From NCBI RefSeq assembly GCF_001590905.1, contig NZ_BCTT01000002.1:186001-250000 (forward strand): DNA of 64,000 nt, given 5' to 3'. A program made the position numbers and the translations under genes. The stretch comes from Serratia grimesii NBRC 13537. Lineage in GTDB: Bacteria > Pseudomonadota > Gammaproteobacteria > Enterobacterales > Enterobacteriaceae. The notes under the pieces were generated by a model. That model was not told the DNA's origin. It made no database searches and saw nothing but the letters and a program-made list of their open reading frames with translations. Of this stretch, positions 45,910 through 54,794 are shown one piece after another; the first letter of the stretch is position 1; each line of letters begins with the position of its first letter.

Positions 45910-48342
45910 ATGACCACGCTGGACTTGACCACCCTGACCGAACGCACCCTGGCCCATAAGAACGCACTGATCCATATCGTAAAGCCGCCTGTTTGTACTG
46001 AACGTGCACAGCACTACACCGAAGCCTATCAACAGCACCTGGATAAACCCTTGCCGGTACGTCGGGCTCTGGCATTAGCTAATCATCTGGCCAAACGCAC
46101 CTTGCGCATTGACAATGATGAGCTGATTGTCGGCAACCAGGCCAGCGAATTACGCGCTGCGCCGATCTTCCCGGAATATACCGTCAGTTGGATCGAAGAC
46201 GAGATTGACCAACTAGCCGATCGTCCAGGTGCCGGTTTTTCCGTTAGCGAAGAGAACAAAGCCATACTGCACCAAATTTGCCCATGGTGGCGCGGCCAGA
46301 CGGTACAGGACCGCTGTTATGGTATGTTCACTGATGAACAAAAAGCCTTGCTGGCCACGGGGATCATCAAAGCCGAAGGAAATATGACCTCGGGAGATGC
46401 CCATCTGGCGGTGAATTTCCCACTGCTGTTAGAGAAAGGCCTCGACGGGCTACGCGACAAGGTGGACGAACGCCGCAGCCGCCTTCATCTCACCGACTGG
46501 CAAGAGTTACAGCAGGAACAATTCCTGAAGGCTATCGACCTGACCCTGGAGGCACTGAGCGCCCATATCCTGCGCTTTGCCAAACTGGCCCGCAGCTTGG
46601 CACTGGCAGAAAACCGTCACTGGCGGAGGGAGGAGCTGCTGACCATCGCGGCAAATTGCGAGTTAATCGCCCACCGCCCACCGCAGACCTTCTGGCAAGC
46701 TTTGCAGTTGTGCTACTTCATTCAGTTAACACTACAAATTGAATCCAACGGCCATTCGGTGTCCTTTGGCCGTCTCGATCAGTATCTGTACCCTTGGTAT
46801 CGCCGCGATGTCGAGTTGGAGCAAACTCTGCCACGCGAGCGTGCGATTGAAATGCTGCACAGCTGCTGGCTGAAACTGCTGGAGATCAACAAGATCCGTT
46901 CTGGCTCGCACTCCAAAGCCTCGGCAGGCAGCCCGCTGTATCAGAACGTCACCATCGGTGGGCAACAACTTATCGACGGTGAGCCGTGTGATGCAGTTAA
47001 TCCTTTGTCCTATACCATCCTGGAATCCTGCGGTCGGCTGCGTTCTACTCAGCCTAACCTCAGTGTGCGTTACCACGCGGGAATGAGCAGTGATTTTCTC
47101 GATGCTTGTGTGCAAGTGATTCGTTGCGGTTTCGGTATGCCGGCTTTCAACAACGATGAAATTGTTATTCCTGAATTTATCAAGTTAGGTGTAGAACCAC
47201 AGGATGCCTATGACTATGCGGCGATAGGTTGCATCGAAACCGCCGTTGGCGGCAAATGGGGTTACCGCTGTACTGGGATGAGTTTTATCAACTTCGCCCG
47301 TGTGTTGCTGGCAGCGTTAGAACAGGGACGTGACGCCACCTCCGGCAAGATCTTCCTGCCGCAGGAATTGGCGTTGTCACAGGGTAACTTCAGCCATTTC
47401 GACCAGGTGCTGGGAGCCTGGGACAGCCAGATCCGCTACTACACCCGTAAGTCGATTGAAATTGAATGTGTGGTTGATAGCGTACTGGAAGATAACGCGC
47501 ACGATATCCTCTGTTCGGCACTGGTGGATGACTGTATCGAACGTGGCAAAAGCATTAAGCAAGGCGGTGCAAAATACGACTGGGTTTCAGGTTTGCAAGT
47601 CGGTATCGCTAACCTGGGCAATAGTCTGGCCGCGGTGCGCAAATTGGTGTTCGAGCAGGGCGTGATAGGTCAACAGCAATTGGCTGCGGCGCTGGAGAAT
47701 GACTTTGAGGGACTTGATGGCGAACAGCTACGTCAGCGACTGCTTAACGCCGCGCCAAAATATGGCAATGACGTTGATGAGGTTGACCAACTATTGGTAC
47801 GTGCCTACCAGACCTACATTGACGAATTGAAGCAGTACCACAACACCCGTTTTGGTCGTGGCCCGATTGGCGGTACCTACTACGCCGGGACCTCATCCAT
47901 ATCGGCCAATGTGCCTTTTGGCGCAGCGACCCTGGCAACACCGGACGGACGCAAAGCACATACGCCGCTGGCGGAAGGTGCCAGTCCGGCTTCGGGTACC
48001 GATCATCTGGGCCCTACCGCCGTGTTCAATTCGCTGTCCAAATTACCCACCGCATCTATCCTTGGCGGCGTACTGCTGAACCAGAAACTCAACCCTGCGA
48101 CACTGGAAAATCCACGCGATCGTGAAAAGTTGATGTTGATGCTGCGCACCTTCTTTGAGGCGTACCAAGGTTGGCACGTTCAGTACAACATCGTGTCACG
48201 GGAAACCTTGCTTGAAGCGAAGCAACATCCTGACCAGTATCGTGATTTAGTGGTCCGCGTTGCTGGATATTCCGCTTTCTTTACCGCATTATCCCCTGAC
48301 GCACAGGATGATATTATTGCGCGAACAGAACATACTATTTAA
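45910..48342 (+). CDS. ybiW: Glycyl-radical enzyme YbiW (PflF)
   Basis: 810 residues, the exact E. coli length. Active-site Cys441 (AAIGCIETAVGG) and the C-terminal radical site Gly786 (RVAGYSAFF) are present, so it should be functional after activation by YbiY. Formerly annotated as a formate acetyltransferase; more recent work assigns this family a dehydratase step on 1,5-anhydroglucitol 6-phosphate, giving 1-deoxyfructose 6-phosphate that Fsa can cleave. I recall that assignment without being able to verify it. Expected to work only without oxygen. Confidence 0.94.
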   Translation: MTTLDLTTLTERTLAHKNALIHIVKPPVCTERAQHYTEAYQQHLDKPLPVRRALALANHLAKRTLRIDNDELIVGNQASELRAAPIFPEYTVSWIEDEIDQLADRPGAGFSVSEENKAILHQICPWWRGQTVQDRCYGMFTDEQKALLATGIIKAEGNMTSGDAHLAVNFPLLLEKGLDGLRDKVDERRSRLHLTDWQELQQEQFLKAIDLTLEALSAHILRFAKLARSLALAENRHWRREELLTIAANCELIAHRPPQTFWQALQLCYFIQLTLQIESNGHSVSFGRLDQYLYPWYRRDVELEQTLPRERAIEMLHSCWLKLLEINKIRSGSHSKASAGSPLYQNVTIGGQQLIDGEPCDAVNPLSYTILESCGRLRSTQPNLSVRYHAGMSSDFLDACVQVIRCGFGMPAFNNDEIVIPEFIKLGVEPQDAYDYAAIGCIETAVGGKWGYRCTGMSFINFARVLLAALEQGRDATSGKIFLPQELALSQGNFSHFDQVLGAWDSQIRYYTRKSIEIECVVDSVLEDNAHDILCSALVDDCIERGKSIKQGGAKYDWVSGLQVGIANLGNSLAAVRKLVFEQGVIGQQQLAAALENDFEGLDGEQLRQRLLNAAPKYGNDVDEVDQLLVRAYQTYIDELKQYHNTRFGRGPIGGTYYAGTSSISANVPFGAATLATPDGRKAHTPLAEGASPASGTDHLGPTAVFNSLSKLPTASILGGVLLNQKLNPATLENPRDREKLMLMLRTFFEAYQGWHVQYNIVSRETLLEAKQHPDQYRDLVVRVAGYSAFFTALSPDAQDDIIARTEHTI

Positions 48343-48390
48343 ACAATAAATATTAGCGGCTGCACATTGGTGGTCGCACATCAGGTTGAT

Positions 48391-49137
48391 ATGAATTCAA
48401 GACAACAGACAATATTGCAATTGGTTAACGATCGCCGACGTATCAGCGTCAGCGATTTGGCCGCTGCCACCCAGGTATCAGAAGTGACGATTCGTCAGGA
48501 TCTGAATCTGCTGGAAAAGCGCAGCTATTTGAAGCGGGTACACGGCTCCGCATTGGCATTGGAAAGTGACGACGTCGACGCACGTATGATGTCCAACTTT
48601 ACGCTCAAACAAAAGTTGGCGCAGTATGCTGCTTCGCTGGTGAACGACGATGAAACCATCTTTATCGAAAGCGGCAGTACCAACGCGCTGCTGGCTCGCT
48701 ATATCGCCGAGCGTAAACGCATCACGCTGATCACCGTCAGTCATTATATCGCCAATCTGCTGAAAGAAACCGACTGCGAAGTGATCGTGCTGGGTGGTTT
48801 GTATCAGAAAAAGAGCGAAACTGTGGTCGGCCCATTGACCCGCCAATGCATTCAACAAGTTCATTTCAGTAAAGCGTTTATCGGCATCGACGGTTACCAC
48901 GCAGAGACCGGATTTACGGGCCGCGATATGATGCGTGCCGATGTGGTCAACGCGGTGTTGGCTAAAGGCGTTGAGAATATTGTCCTGACAGACTCCTCTA
49001 AGTTTGGTCAAATCCAACCCAACCCATTGGCACAGCAGGGTACGGTTCATCGAGTGATCACCGACTCGCGGTTGGCCCTGGAGTATCAGCATCAGTTGAA
49101 ACGTCAGGGAATACGCTTGGAAATGGTGAACGATTAG
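48391..49137 (+). CDS. yciT: DeoR-family regulator YciT
   Basis: 248 residues from ATG 48391 ([12 protein letters not shown], as in E. coli YciT). N-terminal DeoR helix-turn-helix ([25 protein letters not shown]), then a sugar-phosphate-isomerase-like sensor domain with [12 protein letters not shown] and [17 protein letters not shown]. In E. coli YciT is linked to osmotic response. It follows ybiW by 48 bases in the same direction and may also control the ybiYW genes here, which is inference. Confidence 0.92.
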   Translation: MNSRQQTILQLVNDRRRISVSDLAAATQVSEVTIRQDLNLLEKRSYLKRVHGSALALESDDVDARMMSNFTLKQKLAQYAASLVNDDETIFIESGSTNALLARYIAERKRITLITVSHYIANLLKETDCEVIVLGGLYQKKSETVVGPLTRQCIQQVHFSKAFIGIDGYHAETGFTGRDMMRADVVNAVLAKGVENIVLTDSSKFGQIQPNPLAQQGTVHRVITDSRLALEYQHQLKRQGIRLEMVND

Positions 49138-49154
49138 CCGTTTAAACAGACAGT

Positions 49155-49177
49155 GAGGGCCACCGTTCGGTGCCCTC
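49155..49177. terminator. Hairpin between convergent yciT and araD
   Basis: GAGGG.CACC pairs with GGTG.CCCTC around a GTTC loop, with one bulged C. No long T run. Confidence 0.4.
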
Positions 49178-49184
49178 CTCAATA

Positions 49185-49880
49185 TCACTGGCCGTAGTAG
49201 GCGTTTTTACCGTGCTTGCGCAGGTAATGCTTGTCCAGCAGCGTTTGCTGCATGTTCGTCAGGCCCGGCATCAGTTGGCGTGAAAAAACCCCCATATAGG
49301 CAATCTCTTCGAGTACCACCGCGTTATGCACCGCATTTTCCGCGTCTCTCCCCCAGGTAAAAGGGCCATGCGAATGAACCAATACCGCCGGGACATTGGC
49401 CGGATCCAACTGACGATCGCCAAAAGTTTCGACAATTACCCTACCAGTCTCCCATTCATAGCGACCGTTGATCTCTGTATCCCGCATCTGTCGGGTACAG
49501 GGAATGTCACCGTAAAAATAATCCGCATGTGTAGTGCCCCAAGCAGGAATATCCAAACCAGCCTGTGCCCAAATAGTGGCATGACGCGAATGGGTGTGCA
49601 CAATCCCACCAGCTGATCCAAACTCAAGGTAAAGCACGCGGTGCGTGTCGCTATCCGATGACGGTTTTTTATCTCCCTCAACCACTTTCCCGCTTTCCAG
49701 TTCTACCACCACCATGTCGTCACGGGTCATCGCCGCATATTCCACGCCAGAGGGTTTGATCACCATCAGCCCCTTCCGACGATCAACAGCACTGACATTA
49801 CCCCAGGTAAACGTCACCAGATGATGGCGTGGCAGTGCCTGGTTGGCTTCTAATACATGCTGCTTGAGCTCGTTAAGCAT
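49185..49880 (-). CDS. araD: L-ribulose-5-phosphate 4-epimerase
   Basis: 231 residues from ATG 49880 ([19 protein letters not shown]), the AraD length; a frame open to 50018 is rejected. Class II aldolase fold: WGNVSA, KPSG, SSDSDTH, the zinc ligands in HTHS and the distal His in VHSHGPF. Closest by memory to AraD, but UlaF and SgbE share these motifs. No araA or araB or other pentose gene lies beside it, so it is an orphan copy. Confidence 0.85.
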   Translation of the reverse strand: MLNELKQHVLEANQALPRHHLVTFTWGNVSAVDRRKGLMVIKPSGVEYAAMTRDDMVVVELESGKVVEGDKKPSSDSDTHRVLYLEFGSAGGIVHTHSRHATIWAQAGLDIPAWGTTHADYFYGDIPCTRQMRDTEINGRYEWETGRVIVETFGDRQLDPANVPAVLVHSHGPFTWGRDAENAVHNAVVLEEIAYMGVFSRQLMPGLTNMQQTLLDKHYLRKHGKNAYYGQ

Positions 49881-50244
49881 TGGTCTTTCCCGGTTAAATC
49901 TGTTGGGAATATTGTCGGCACGCTGCTCTTGATAGGGTATGGCGTAAATTGCTAAAGACCACGCAGGCTTCTGCTGGAAATTGAGATCTGCGAGAGAAAG
50001 GGTGAGTTGCCGGTGCATGGCGAGAGAATGTACTTTAAGACTATTTACCTGTTTATCGCTTACCAGAAGCTTATAGTGAATATGGGCAGAGGTTGTACAC
50101 TTGGCCTTTTAATTATTCTGCCTTTAACAAAAAATGCCATTTTTTATGTCGATACTCTATGGGAGCCAATAGCAGGCCGAATCCGGGGTTAATGCCTATA
50201 CTTAAACGGCACTCCCATATAGCCAATGCTAAGGAGAAGTCATT
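49881..50244. other. Intergenic region between araD and osmB
   Basis: Divergent promoter region of about 360 bases. The osmB side has a sigma-S-type -10; the rest has no open frame or recognisable operator. Confidence 0.5.
50195..50205 (+). promoter_or_regulatory. Probable osmB promoter -10 (sigma-S type)
   Basis: CCTATACTTAA contains an extended C-TATACT -10 like the sigma-S promoters of osmotically induced genes, 40 bases before the osmB ATG. Confidence 0.5.
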
Positions 50245-50463
50245 ATGATGATTATCAATAAACGTTTCGCCACCGCCGCTTTGGCGCTTACGCTAGCGTT
50301 TTCACTCAGCGCTTGTTCCAACATGTCCAAACGTGACCGTAACACCGCTATTGGTGCCGGTGCGGGGGCAGTAGGTGGTGCAGTGTTGACCGATGGTAGC
50401 GCACTGGGTACGCTCGGCGGGGCCGCCGTTGGGGGGATAATTGGTCATCAGGTAGGCAAATAA
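50245..50463 (+). CDS. osmB: Osmotically inducible lipoprotein OsmB
   Basis: 72 residues with a lipoprotein signal peptide and lipobox LSAC (Cys24). The mature part is a glycine-zipper (GAGAGAVGGAVL, GTLGGAAVGGIIGHQVGK), strongly conserved with E. coli. Envelope lipoprotein induced by osmotic and stationary-phase signals. AAGGAG precedes ATG 50245. Confidence 0.95.
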   Translation: MMIINKRFATAALALTLAFSLSACSNMSKRDRNTAIGAGAGAVGGAVLTDGSALGTLGGAAVGGIIGHQVGK

Positions 50464-50620
50464 ACTGACTGACCGTATACAAATACCTCTGCCGACAGGC
50501 TGGCAAAAGCATTTTTGCTTTGACGTATTAGCCATAATAAAGATTATTTCAGGTCTGTTTTACCTTCAGTCGATGGCATCTTACCATCAACGGGTTAGCG
50601 CCCGGCAGCAGTACCCTAAA

Positions 50621-50651
50621 GCCATGCCGCAGTGTGATATCGCGGCATGGC
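50621..50651 (-). terminator. Hairpin downstream of yciH
   Basis: A perfect ten-pair stem GCCATGCCGC/GCGGCATGGC lies 17 bases past the yciH stop; the T tract on the minus strand is short. Confidence 0.5.
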
Positions 50652-50667
50652 AGTTCGCCAGATGCGG

Positions 50668-50994
50668 TTAACCGCCTGCCAGCTTGACCTTCATTCCTTT
50701 GCCTTCCAACAGCTGCTTCAGCAAATCACGCTTATCTCCTTGGATTTCGATGACACCATCCTTAACTGCCCCACCGCAACCGCATTTCTTCTTCAGCTCT
50801 GCTGCCAATTTATCCAAGGCTGCATCGTCCAAATCCACACCCGAGATCAGACAAACACCTTTGCCTTTGCGCCCGCTGGTCTGCCGCTGAATGCGCACGA
50901 TACCGTCGCCCTTATCGCGCTGCGGTTTAACCTCTTCCTGTTTGATACGTCCACTGTCGGTGGAATAGACCAACCGGCTGTTACCATCACTCAT
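50668..50994 (-). CDS. yciH: YciH, SUI1/eIF1-like protein
   Basis: 108 residues with the SUI1 domain in the C-terminal two thirds (GVDLDDAALDKLAAELKKKCGCGGAVKDG..IQGDKR). Homologue of eukaryotic eIF1, proposed to influence translation-start fidelity. It follows pyrF by ten bases, as in E. coli. Confidence 0.95.
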   Translation of the reverse strand: MSDGNSRLVYSTDSGRIKQEEVKPQRDKGDGIVRIQRQTSGRKGKGVCLISGVDLDDAALDKLAAELKKKCGCGGAVKDGVIEIQGDKRDLLKQLLEGKGMKVKLAGG

Positions 50995-51004
50995 TATCTG
51001 TTCC

Positions 51005-51733
51005 TCAAGCCAGTGAAGCGCGAATGGCGCTCAATGTGGCGGCAGGATCGGCTGATTGGGTGATCGGGCGCCCAATCACCATGTAGTCAACACCAGCCGC
51101 CTGTGCCTGTACAGGCGTCATGATGCGACGTTGATCGCCCGCAGCACTGCCCTCCGGGCGGATACCTGGCGTCACCAATTGGAACTGTTGGCCACAGGCC
51201 GCTTTCAGGCGCTCAGCCTCATGTGCTGAACACACTACGCCATCCAATCCACAATCACGGGTCAGACGTGCCAGTCGTTCCGCCTGCTCGGCTGGTGAGA
51301 GATCGATACCGATAGCCTGCAGATCTTCCGCTTCCATACTGGTAAGCACGGTAACTGCAATCAATAACGGTGCCTGGGCACCATAAGGTAGCAACGCTTC
51401 TTTCGCAGCAGTCATCATACGTGCACCGCCGCTGGCATGGACATTTACCATCCATACCCCCAACTCGGCGGCTGCCGCTACCGCATGGGCAGTGGTATTG
51501 GGAATATCGTGGAATTTCAAATCCAGGAATACCTCAAATCCACGGTCGTGCAAGTCGCGTACGACTCTCGGCCCAAACAGAGTGAACATTTCTTTGCCAA
51601 CTTTTAACCGGCAGTCTCGTGGATCAATACGGTCGGCAAATGCCAGCGCAGCATCAATATCTGCGTAGTCCAGTGCTACGATAATCGGAGATGATTTTAA
51701 GTCATTGTTATTAATGTTATTTTCAGACTTCAT
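51005..51733 (-). CDS. pyrF: Orotidine 5'-phosphate decarboxylase
   Basis: 242 residues from ATG 51733 (AAGG site); the frame runs to 51781 but without homology. TIM barrel with the catalytic cluster [12 protein letters not shown] and KVGKEMF, and the phosphate-binding GIRPEGS and MVIGRPIT. Last step of UMP synthesis. Confidence 0.96.
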   Translation of the reverse strand: MKSENNINNNDLKSSPIIVALDYADIDAALAFADRIDPRDCRLKVGKEMFTLFGPRVVRDLHDRGFEVFLDLKFHDIPNTTAHAVAAAAELGVWMVNVHASGGARMMTAAKEALLPYGAQAPLLIAVTVLTSMEAEDLQAIGIDLSPAEQAERLARLTRDCGLDGVVCSAHEAERLKAACGQQFQLVTPGIRPEGSAAGDQRRIMTPVQAQAAGVDYMVIGRPITQSADPAATLSAIRASLA

Positions 51734-52060
51734 TTCTTCTACCTTCTGTAAAATGGACGTAAATAGGCAACAACCTACCAAACTGACGCCGCATTCTACA
51801 TGTCAGTTGACATAAATCCCAGCCGCAGTGCGCTCTGCCGTTAAGTAATGTTAGTCGTTGCTTCGTCATCAAGCGTCAATATAACCCCGCCGTCTTTAAC
51901 TGAGCTGGTGTAAACCGCCGTAAAAATGCGTAAATTGTTAATCATATATTTTGAACAAGATACTCAGCATTATCAGATTTTAAATCCGCACAGATGCTTT
52001 ATTATTCAACACATCGGAAGCGAAAGCCTTCCAACCTAAATAAACAGACTGGAGTCTATT
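51734..52060. other. Intergenic region upstream of pyrF and the DUF1471 gene
   Basis: Divergent promoter region of about 330 bases. AT-rich near 51930-51990. No open frame, terminator or operator that I can support. Confidence 0.5.
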
Positions 52061-52321
52061 ATGAAAAACATCAAATATTTTGCAGCAGCCGCAGTTATCG
52101 CTATGACCTCTTTCGCCACCCTGGCAGCAGAGCCGATTGATATGCAGCAGGCAACCAGCCTGACCGCTTCCGGTGTTGTCTCCGCTGGCCATGCTACGAC
52201 ACTGAGCAGCCTGGAAGCCAAGCTAGCCGCTAAAGCCGACGCGCAGGGTGCAAGCAGCTACCGCATCATTTCTGCCGGCGGTAATAACATGCTGAGTGGC
52301 ACCGCAGTTATCTATAAATAA
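52061..52321 (+). CDS. DUF1471 (YhcN/BhsA/McbA-like) periplasmic protein
   Basis: 86 residues: signal peptide cleaved at TLA-AE (residue 22/23), then the DUF1471 fold with the typical SLEAKLAAKADAQGASSYRIISAGGNNMLSGTAVIY pattern. Family members are stress-induced and affect biofilm and outer-membrane permeability. Preceded by CTGGAG. Specific member not assigned. Confidence 0.88.
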   Translation: MKNIKYFAAAAVIAMTSFATLAAEPIDMQQATSLTASGVVSAGHATTLSSLEAKLAAKADAQGASSYRIISAGGNNMLSGTAVIYK

Positions 52322-52336
52322 GCACTTCAGTATGGG

Positions 52337-52364
52337 GCCCGGTCTACCGGGCTCTACCGCTTTT
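52337..52364 (+). terminator. Possible terminator of the DUF1471 gene
   Basis: GCCCGG-TCTA-CCGGGC stem; the CTTTT tract lies ten bases further on, so efficiency is doubtful. Confidence 0.4.
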
Positions 52365-52491
52365 CCCCTTCAATATCGCGCGTTACTTCCTCGCCGTAAT
52401 GTTACAGAAATATTAAATTTTTATTACACACTAGACTCTCACTCATGACTGGCTTAGCTTGAAGGCAATCTTCCCGCATAAAGGCTTCAAA

Positions 52492-52788
52492 ATGAGCGAG
52501 ATATCTACACTAACGATTAAAATCCCTCTGGAACTCAAAGAAAAAATTCGTGCCATTGCCGCCGATAACCAACTTTCTTTGAGCGCTGAGGTTTGTCAAC
52601 GCCTTGAAAACAGCTTCGACTTACCGGCTAAAGCAGAAAAAACCGCTAAGAAATCGACGGAGTTGCATCATGGTGAAATCGATAATCAGGGGATTGAAGA
52701 GGAAATCGAACAGCCTCTGAACCAGAAAGAATTGAAAAAACTGCGTCAGTTACTGAAAGGTGGCGTGAAAGCCAGCAAGAAAAAATAA
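52492..52788 (+). CDS. Arc-like ribbon-helix-helix protein
   Basis: 98 residues from ATG 52492; a start at 52459 is possible but adds unlike sequence. N-terminal Arc/MetJ-type ribbon-helix-helix (STLTIKIPLELKEKIRAIAADNQLSLSAEVCQRLEN) and a charged, Lys/Glu-rich tail ending in KKK. Likely a DNA-binding regulator or nucleoid protein. Not next to any toxin gene, so an antitoxin role is unsupported. Confidence 0.8.
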   Translation: MSEISTLTIKIPLELKEKIRAIAADNQLSLSAEVCQRLENSFDLPAKAEKTAKKSTELHHGEIDNQGIEEEIEQPLNQKELKKLRQLLKGGVKASKKK

Positions 52789-52813
52789 AGCTGTACCAGC
52801 ATAATAAAAAAAT

Positions 52814-52836
52814 GGGGCTAAATAGCCCCGTTTTTT
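52814..52836. terminator. Bidirectional terminator between the RHH gene and lapB
   Basis: GGGGCT-AAAT-AGCCCC with GTTTTTT to the right and an A-run on the left, useful on both strands. Confidence 0.85.
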
Positions 52837-52844
52837 ATTATGCG

Positions 52845-54014
52845 TTATTGTCCATCCAGCCCACGAATGGGCTTAACCGATGACCAGGCTCGGCATGACG
52901 GGCAATGCCAATACAGAGAATGCGCAGTAAAGCCACACTTATGGCAGCGATAACGCGGCTTGGTCCGTATTTGTTCCCCCACCATATCGCGCAACAACAA
53001 CAGACTCTCTTTCGCGCGGCCGTCTTCAGCATCCGCCAGGTGATAGTCCATCAAACGGTAAAATACCCGCATCGTCGGATGGCGCTGTAACTGGCGGTTA
53101 ATATACACCTGCACCACATCACGCCCTTCATGCTGTTCAATAATCTCTGCCAGCATTAATTCAGCAGTGGCACCGGTATTTTCTTCAACACACCGTTTGA
53201 GGAAGTCAGCCCAATCCTGTTGTTGTTCCAGGTGCTGGTAACACTCATGCAGCATCGGTAGCGTTTCGCTCACCAGCTCTTTATCTTGATTCAACACCCG
53301 CTGTAACGACTCTACCGCTTTGGCATATTCGCCCTGCGCCATATAAATGCGGCCAACCATAATCGATACGCGAGCACACTGTTTGTCAGCCGAGGCTGCC
53401 CGCTTCAGCAAGCCCATCGCTTTATCGAGATCGTCACTTCCCATCGCTTGCAACGCCAGTTCACAATAGAAATGTGCTATTTCGATACGCTGTTTGTCTT
53501 TCCCTAACTTGACCAGCTTTTCAGCCACGTCAATGGCTTTTAACCAGTCACTGGTTGCCTGATGGATCACCAACAGTTGCTGTAACGCCGAAAGCCGGAA
53601 ATCTTCTTCGCCGATTAACTGGCCAAACATGTCCTCGGCACGGTCATACATCCCGGCAGCCATATAATCGCGGCCCAGTTGCTGTACCGCTAACAGGCGT
53701 TGTTCGAAGGTCAGGGAGGCGCTTTCCATCAACGCTTGATGGATGCGGATAGCACGGTCTACTTCACCGCGTGAACGGAACAGGTTACCCAGCGTCAGGT
53801 GTGCTTCAACGGTGTTACTGTCCTCTTTCAACATATCAAGGAACAGATCAACCGCTTTATCTTGCTGGTTGGAGAGCAGGAAGTTAACCCCGGCCACATA
53901 CTCACGCGACAGACGGTTGGCTTCCTGTTGTTTATCCTGTTGAGCACTTCTGCGCCCCATGTACCAACCGTACGCGGCAGCCACGGGCAGCAACAGAAAC
54001 AGCAGCTCTAACAT
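52845..54014 (-). CDS. lapB: LapB (YciM), LPS assembly regulator
   Basis: 389 residues: an N-terminal membrane helix (about 1-18), nine or so TPR repeats, and a C-terminal rubredoxin-like zinc domain with CHKCG and CPSC. It directs FtsH to degrade LpxC and so limits lipopolysaccharide synthesis. Co-transcribed with lapA six bases upstream. Confidence 0.96.
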   Translation of the reverse strand: MLELLFLLLPVAAAYGWYMGRRSAQQDKQQEANRLSREYVAGVNFLLSNQQDKAVDLFLDMLKEDSNTVEAHLTLGNLFRSRGEVDRAIRIHQALMESASLTFEQRLLAVQQLGRDYMAAGMYDRAEDMFGQLIGEEDFRLSALQQLLVIHQATSDWLKAIDVAEKLVKLGKDKQRIEIAHFYCELALQAMGSDDLDKAMGLLKRAASADKQCARVSIMVGRIYMAQGEYAKAVESLQRVLNQDKELVSETLPMLHECYQHLEQQQDWADFLKRCVEENTGATAELMLAEIIEQHEGRDVVQVYINRQLQRHPTMRVFYRLMDYHLADAEDGRAKESLLLLRDMVGEQIRTKPRYRCHKCGFTAHSLYWHCPSCRAWSSVKPIRGLDGQ

Positions 54015-54020
54015 AGAAGA

Positions 54021-54323
54021 TTATTCCTTGCTAACAACGGACTGAGCTGCCGGCTCAGCGGGTTGTTCAAGCTGCAATTCCAGCCTTTTGATTTTGCGAT
54101 CGGCCCGCCCCAGTGCAATACGGGTGCGTAGATAGAACAGGCCACAAATGACCCAGCCGAGAACAAAACCAGCGCCAAACAACGTCGCCAACAGGGTCGA
54201 TACGCGATAGTCGCCCTGCGCAACCAGATAGTTAAAACTCACAACCTGATCGTTATGCGCGCCCAACGTGACAGAAATCACGAAAATCACCAGAACCAAC
54301 AAAAAAATCAGCAAATATTTCAC
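54021..54323 (-). CDS. lapA: LapA (YciS), inner-membrane protein
   Basis: 100 residues, two membrane helices (about 3-20 and 42-65) and a C-terminal coiled-coil segment. Partner gene of lapB in lipopolysaccharide assembly. No terminator between it and lapB. Confidence 0.94.
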   Translation of the reverse strand: MKYLLIFLLVLVIFVISVTLGAHNDQVVSFNYLVAQGDYRVSTLLATLFGAGFVLGWVICGLFYLRTRIALGRADRKIKRLELQLEQPAEPAAQSVVSKE

Positions 54324-54361
54324 ATTCTTTCCCGCGATGCCGAGTTAATCGGATGAACTCT

Positions 54362-54534
54362 ACCCTATAGCTTTCAAGTTGGTCGCTCTAACGCGTCCTT
54401 GCGCTCGCGGCATTTGTACATTCCTGTACAGCATAGCCAGGCGACCAGCTCGCTCACCTCCAGGCACTTACTCAAGTAAGCAACGGGGGTGAGCGAGTGC
54501 AGATAACAACGCTGCGGCTTGAAAGATGACGGGT
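54362..54534. repeat. MITE-like palindromic repeat, about 173 bp
   Basis: Ends are inverted: ACCC...CTTTCAAG (54371-54378) and CTTGAAAG...GGGT (54518-54525). Inside are further nested palindromes: TGGTCGC/GCGACCA (54380-54386 with 54441-54447), CTCGCTCACC/GGTGAGCGAG (54449-54458 with 54488-54497) and CTTAC/GTAAG within the latter. It resembles a repeat family I know from Yersinia, Serratia and relatives. No coding capacity. Confidence 0.75.
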
Positions 54535-54794
54535 ATATGCCAATGCGTGGCGTCCCTAACCATTAAGTTAGCATTTCCCATCGTGGCAGGGAAACCCTGC
54601 GGCACGATAAAACCACATATCTGCTGGCATATTCGACAGTAAACGACGCTCCCGAACAAATTAATGAGAAAGCTTCTCAAAATAATGGATTAATAAGGAT
54701 ATGGGGACATTTATACGAATTGCAATGAAGGTATGTGTAAGTGGTGAATGCGGCGTCATTACAACACCGCATTATGTGACATGGTCACTTATGA
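54535..54794. other. Gene-free stretch between the repeat and pgpB
   Basis: Contains hairpins AATGCGG/CCGCATT (54747-54773) and GTGAC-ATG-GTCAC (54776-54788) just past the pgpB stop, possible pgpB terminators without a T run. Nothing else seen. Confidence 0.5.

Noticed and set aside
51782-52020. Possible pyrimidine-type attenuator upstream of pyrF
   Set aside because: No hairpin plus T tract or leader ORF could be found on the minus strand.
52492-52788. RHH protein as an antitoxin
   Set aside because: No adjacent or overlapping toxin-sized frame; the gene is flanked by its own terminator and convergent lapB.
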